Source: an uncultured Actinomycetes bacterium
Lineage (GTDB): Bacteria; Actinomycetota; CALGFH01
Reading direction: 5' to 3'
DNA length: 8,252 nt
Assembly (NCBI GenBank): GCA_937881255.1
Contig: CALGFH010000062.1
Coordinates: 1-8,252 of the forward strand
Below the pieces are notes generated by a model. The model was not told where the DNA came from and made no database searches. It saw nothing but the letters and a program-made list of their open reading frames with translations. Shown here piece by piece: positions 6,115-8,252 of the stretch (the first letter of the stretch is position 1; each line of letters starts with the position of its first letter). Position numbers and translations under genes: made by a program.

Positions 6115-7137
6115 GTGACGATCATCTCCGTCCCCCAGGCCTTCAACGAGGACGACCTCTACGTCGACCTCCGGTCGATCTTCGGGCAGCCGCTCTTCCT
6201 GAAGTGCGAGGGCTTCAACTTCGCCGGCTCGATCAAGCTGAAGGCCGCGGCCGAGATGGTGGCGGGCGCCGAGCGGGAGGGGCGCCTGACGCCGAAGTCG
6301 GTCCTGGTCGAGTCCTCGTCCGGCAACCTGGGCGTTGCCCTGAGCATGATCGCGGCGAGCACGGGCTACCGGTTCCTGTGCGTGACCGACTCCCGCTGCA
6401 ACCTGCCGACCAGGCTGCTGATGGAGGCGCTGGGCAGCCAGGTGCATGTCATCACCGAGCCGGACGCCAAGAGCGGCTTCCTGGGCGCGCGGCTCAACTA
6501 CCTCCGTGAGCTGTGCGCCGCCGACGACCGGTACGTGTGGCTCGACCAGTACACCAATCCGGGCAACTGGATGGCCCACTACCGCACCACGGCGCCGGCC
6601 ATCGCCCGCCAGTTCCCGCAACTGGACGTGCTGTTCGTCGGGTCCGGCACCACCGGGACCCTGATGGGCTGCGCGCGCTACTTCCGGGAGTGGCGCCGGC
6701 CGGTCCGGGTCGTGGCGGTCGACAGCGTCGGGTCGGTGACCTTCGGCGGGAAGCCGGGTCGCCGGATGATCCCCGGCCTGGGCATGAGCATCCATCCGCC
6801 GCTGCTCGACACGTCCTATGTGGACGAGGCGGTCTGCGTCGAGGAGGCGGACACCGTCCGCGCCTGCCATCGCCTGGCCAGGCACGGGTTCCTGTTGGGC
6901 GGCTCCACCGGCACGGTCGTCAGCGGCGCGGTCGGCTGGCTGGCCCGGCATGACGCCGGTGAGCTCACCGCCGTGGCCATCGCCCCGGACCTGGGGGAGC
7001 GCTACCTCGACACCGTCTACCAGACCAACTGGCTCCAGAGCCTGTACGGCGACGACGTGCTCAGCTCCGATGAGCTGGCCGCCGGGTCCCAGACCGTCTA
7101 CCCGCGCCCCCGGCGCGGCTTCTCACCCGTCTCCTGA
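6115..7137 (+). CDS. sbnA: SbnA-like PLP enzyme (2,3-diaminopropionate biosynthesis; N-(2-amino-2-carboxyethyl)-L-glutamate synthase family)
   Basis: A 340-residue fold-type II PLP enzyme related to cysteine synthase, close in length to Staphylococcus SbnA (about 326). The presumed Schiff-base lysine is K41 in FAGSIKLKAA. The phosphate- and carboxylate-binding loops are SSSGNLG (67-73), GSGTTGT (176-182) and GGSTGT (262-267). Stretches resembling SbnA from memory are EPDAKSGFLGARLNYLREL (115-133), AVDSVGSVTFGGKP (201-214) and PDLGERYLDTVYQTNWL (291-307). In staphyloferrin B synthesis, SbnA joins O-phospho-L-serine and L-glutamate to give ACEGA, which the dehydrogenase SbnB splits into L-2,3-diaminopropionate. 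Odd point: the usual K-D-R after the lysine is K-L-K here, so a distinct subgroup or substrate is possible. No SbnB homologue is in the window. The stop is 2 bases before the next gene, so both are almost certainly one transcript. Confidence 0.85.
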   Translation: MTIISVPQAFNEDDLYVDLRSIFGQPLFLKCEGFNFAGSIKLKAAAEMVAGAEREGRLTPKSVLVESSSGNLGVALSMIAASTGYRFLCVTDSRCNLPTRLLMEALGSQVHVITEPDAKSGFLGARLNYLRELCAADDRYVWLDQYTNPGNWMAHYRTTAPAIARQFPQLDVLFVGSGTTGTLMGCARYFREWRRPVRVVAVDSVGSVTFGGKPGRRMIPGLGMSIHPPLLDTSYVDEAVCVEEADTVRACHRLARHGFLLGGSTGTVVSGAVGWLARHDAGELTAVAIAPDLGERYLDTVYQTNWLQSLYGDDVLSSDELAAGSQTVYPRPRRGFSPVS

Positions 7138-7139
7138 CC

Positions 7140-8252
7140 ATGGCCCAGGCCACCACGGTCACCGATGCCGGCCCGGCGACCGGCACCGAGCGGAGCCTGG
7201 CCGAGGTGCTGGCCGAGGTCGTGCGGGTCGAGCGGGTGTCGGTGGACAGCCACTTCTTCGAGGACCTGGGTGCCGACTCGATGGTGATGGCCCAGTTCTG
7301 CGCTCGGGTCAGGAAGCGGCCGGAGCTGCCCTCGGTGTCCATGAAGGACGTCTACCGGCACCCGACCATCAGGAGCCTGGCCACCGCGCTCGCCGGGACG
7401 ACATCGACCCCCGCCGGGGCGCCGGCCCCGGCGCCGGCCGAGGTGCCGGTCCCGGCGCCGGTCGGCACGGCGCGGTACGTCCTGTGCGGAGCGCTCCAGG
7501 CCCTGTTCTACCTCGGCTACGCCTACCTGGCCGCGTTGATCATGATCCGGGGCTACGTCTGGGTCTCCGCCGGCGCCGGCGTGCTCGACGGCTACCTGCG
7601 GTCGGCCACCTTCGGCGGCGCGGTGTTCCTCGGCATGTGCATCCTCCCGATCCTGGCCAAGTGGGTGCTCATCGGCCGGTGGAAGCCCCGGCAGATCCCC
7701 ATCTGGAGCCTGGCCTATCTCCGCTTCTGGATCGTGAAGACGCTGGTCCAGGCCAACCCGGTGCTGTTCTTCCTCGGCTCACCGCTCTACCTGCTCTACC
7801 TGCGGGCGCTGGGGGCGAGCATCGGGCGCGGCGTGGTGATCCTCTCAAGGCACGTGCCCGTCTGCACCGACCTGCTCACCGTCGGCGCCGGCACGGTCAT
7901 CCGCAAGGACTCGTTCTTCACCTGCTACCGGGCCCACGCCGGCCTGATCCAGCCCGGCGCGGTCACCCTGGGCAAGGACGTGCTGGTCAACGAGTCGACG
8001 GTGCTCGACATCGGGACCTCGATGGGCGACGGGGCCCAGCTCGGCCATGCCTCCTCCCTGCACACCGGGCAGGCCGTCCCCGCCGGGGAGCGCTGGCACG
8101 GGTCCCCGGCGCAGCCCACCGAGGTGGACTACCGGGCGGCCGGCCCGGCCGACTGCGGCGCCTGGAGACGGGCGACCTACAGCGTCCTGCAGCTGCTGCG
8201 GGTGCTGCTCCTCAACCTGCCGCTGGCCTTCGGCGGCCTGGTCGCGCTGTTC
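7140..8252 (+). CDS. peptidyl-carrier protein fused to a Pls/PosA-type membrane synthetase C-terminal region, lacking an adenylation domain (partial, 3' end outside window)
   Basis: I translated 371 residues from ATG 7140 to the window edge with no stop. Residues 15-84 are a carrier (thiolation) domain with the phosphopantetheine serine S47 in FFEDLGADSM and a typical end (VYRHPTIRSLATALAG). An Ala/Pro linker (85-110) leads to transmembrane segments at about 112-139 and 155-179. The next stretch contains AKWVLIGRWKPRQIPIW, then LFFLGSPLYLLYLRALGASI, and 224-325 form a hexapeptide-repeat left-handed beta-helix (LGASIGRG, TVGAGTVI, VTLGKDVLVNESTVLDIGTSM, closing at W319-G321-S322-P323-A324). 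Another hydrophobic segment begins at 348. This order matches the C-terminal region of epsilon-poly-lysine synthetase (Pls)-type NRPSs (TIGR02353-like), in which an adenylation domain precedes the carrier. Here translation begins at the carrier itself, with SbnA stopping 2 bases earlier, so amino-acid loading must occur in trans. There is no strong ribosome site; coupling to sbnA translation is likely. Confidence 0.85.
   Translation, partial: MAQATTVTDAGPATGTERSLAEVLAEVVRVERVSVDSHFFEDLGADSMVMAQFCARVRKRPELPSVSMKDVYRHPTIRSLATALAGTTSTPAGAPAPAPAEVPVPAPVGTARYVLCGALQALFYLGYAYLAALIMIRGYVWVSAGAGVLDGYLRSATFGGAVFLGMCILPILAKWVLIGRWKPRQIPIWSLAYLRFWIVKTLVQANPVLFFLGSPLYLLYLRALGASIGRGVVILSRHVPVCTDLLTVGAGTVIRKDSFFTCYRAHAGLIQPGAVTLGKDVLVNESTVLDIGTSMGDGAQLGHASSLHTGQAVPAGERWHGSPAQPTEVDYRAAGPADCGAWRRATYSVLQLLRVLLLNLPLAFGGLVALF

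Noticed and set aside
6031..6951. A 306-codon minus-strand frame opposite the SbnA-like gene
   Set aside because: No recognisable domains and a composition typical of antisense frames. It covers the intact active-site motifs of the plus-strand PLP enzyme.

Overview
The window is about three-quarters G+C with strong third-position GC bias, GTG/TTG starts and GAGGAGG-type ribosome sites. Together with the gene families present (DUF4331, an SbnA-like enzyme, a Pls-type polyamino-acid synthetase C-terminal region), this points to a high-GC actinobacterium. I cannot name genus or species. No rRNA, tRNA, CRISPR array or insertion sequence was seen.

Layout. The first 121 bases are the end of a plus-strand membrane protein, converging on a minus-strand gene set with a 10-base gap. 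That set, transcribed from about 5740 down to 132, has four tightly packed genes: (i) a 303-residue N-terminally anchored exported protein of unknown function; (ii) a DUF4331 exported protein; (iii) a membrane-anchored TPR protein; (iv) a NicO-type nickel/cobalt (or other divalent metal) transporter with a signal peptide, an extracytoplasmic domain carrying a perfect EF-hand loop, and a His-rich loop. Junctions iii/iv overlap by 4 bases (GTGA) and ii/iii by 23. A perfect 14-bp hairpin lies just after the DUF4331 stop and inside the first codons of the TPR gene. All four products are predicted to be exported or membrane-bound, so this looks like one cell-surface system, probably concerned with metal or ion handling. 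That function is inferred only from the transporter and the EF-hand.

A divergent intergenic region (about 5726-6114) holds palindromes, an AT-richer patch and a 29-codon small ORF. It separates the operon from a plus-strand set: an SbnA-like PLP enzyme (6115-7137), then after 2 bases a gene that starts at 7140 and runs off the right edge. I translated the latter directly. It is a peptidyl-carrier domain fused to a Pls/PosA-type multi-membrane, left-handed-beta-helix region, without the adenylation domain that normally precedes the carrier.

Most interesting point. A diaminopropionate-type amino acid enzyme coupled to a carrier-led, adenylation-less Pls-like membrane synthetase suggests a polyamino-acid or amino-acid-conjugate pathway that is activated in trans. 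Product and substrate are not proven by sequence, and the neighbouring genes to the right are needed to judge it.
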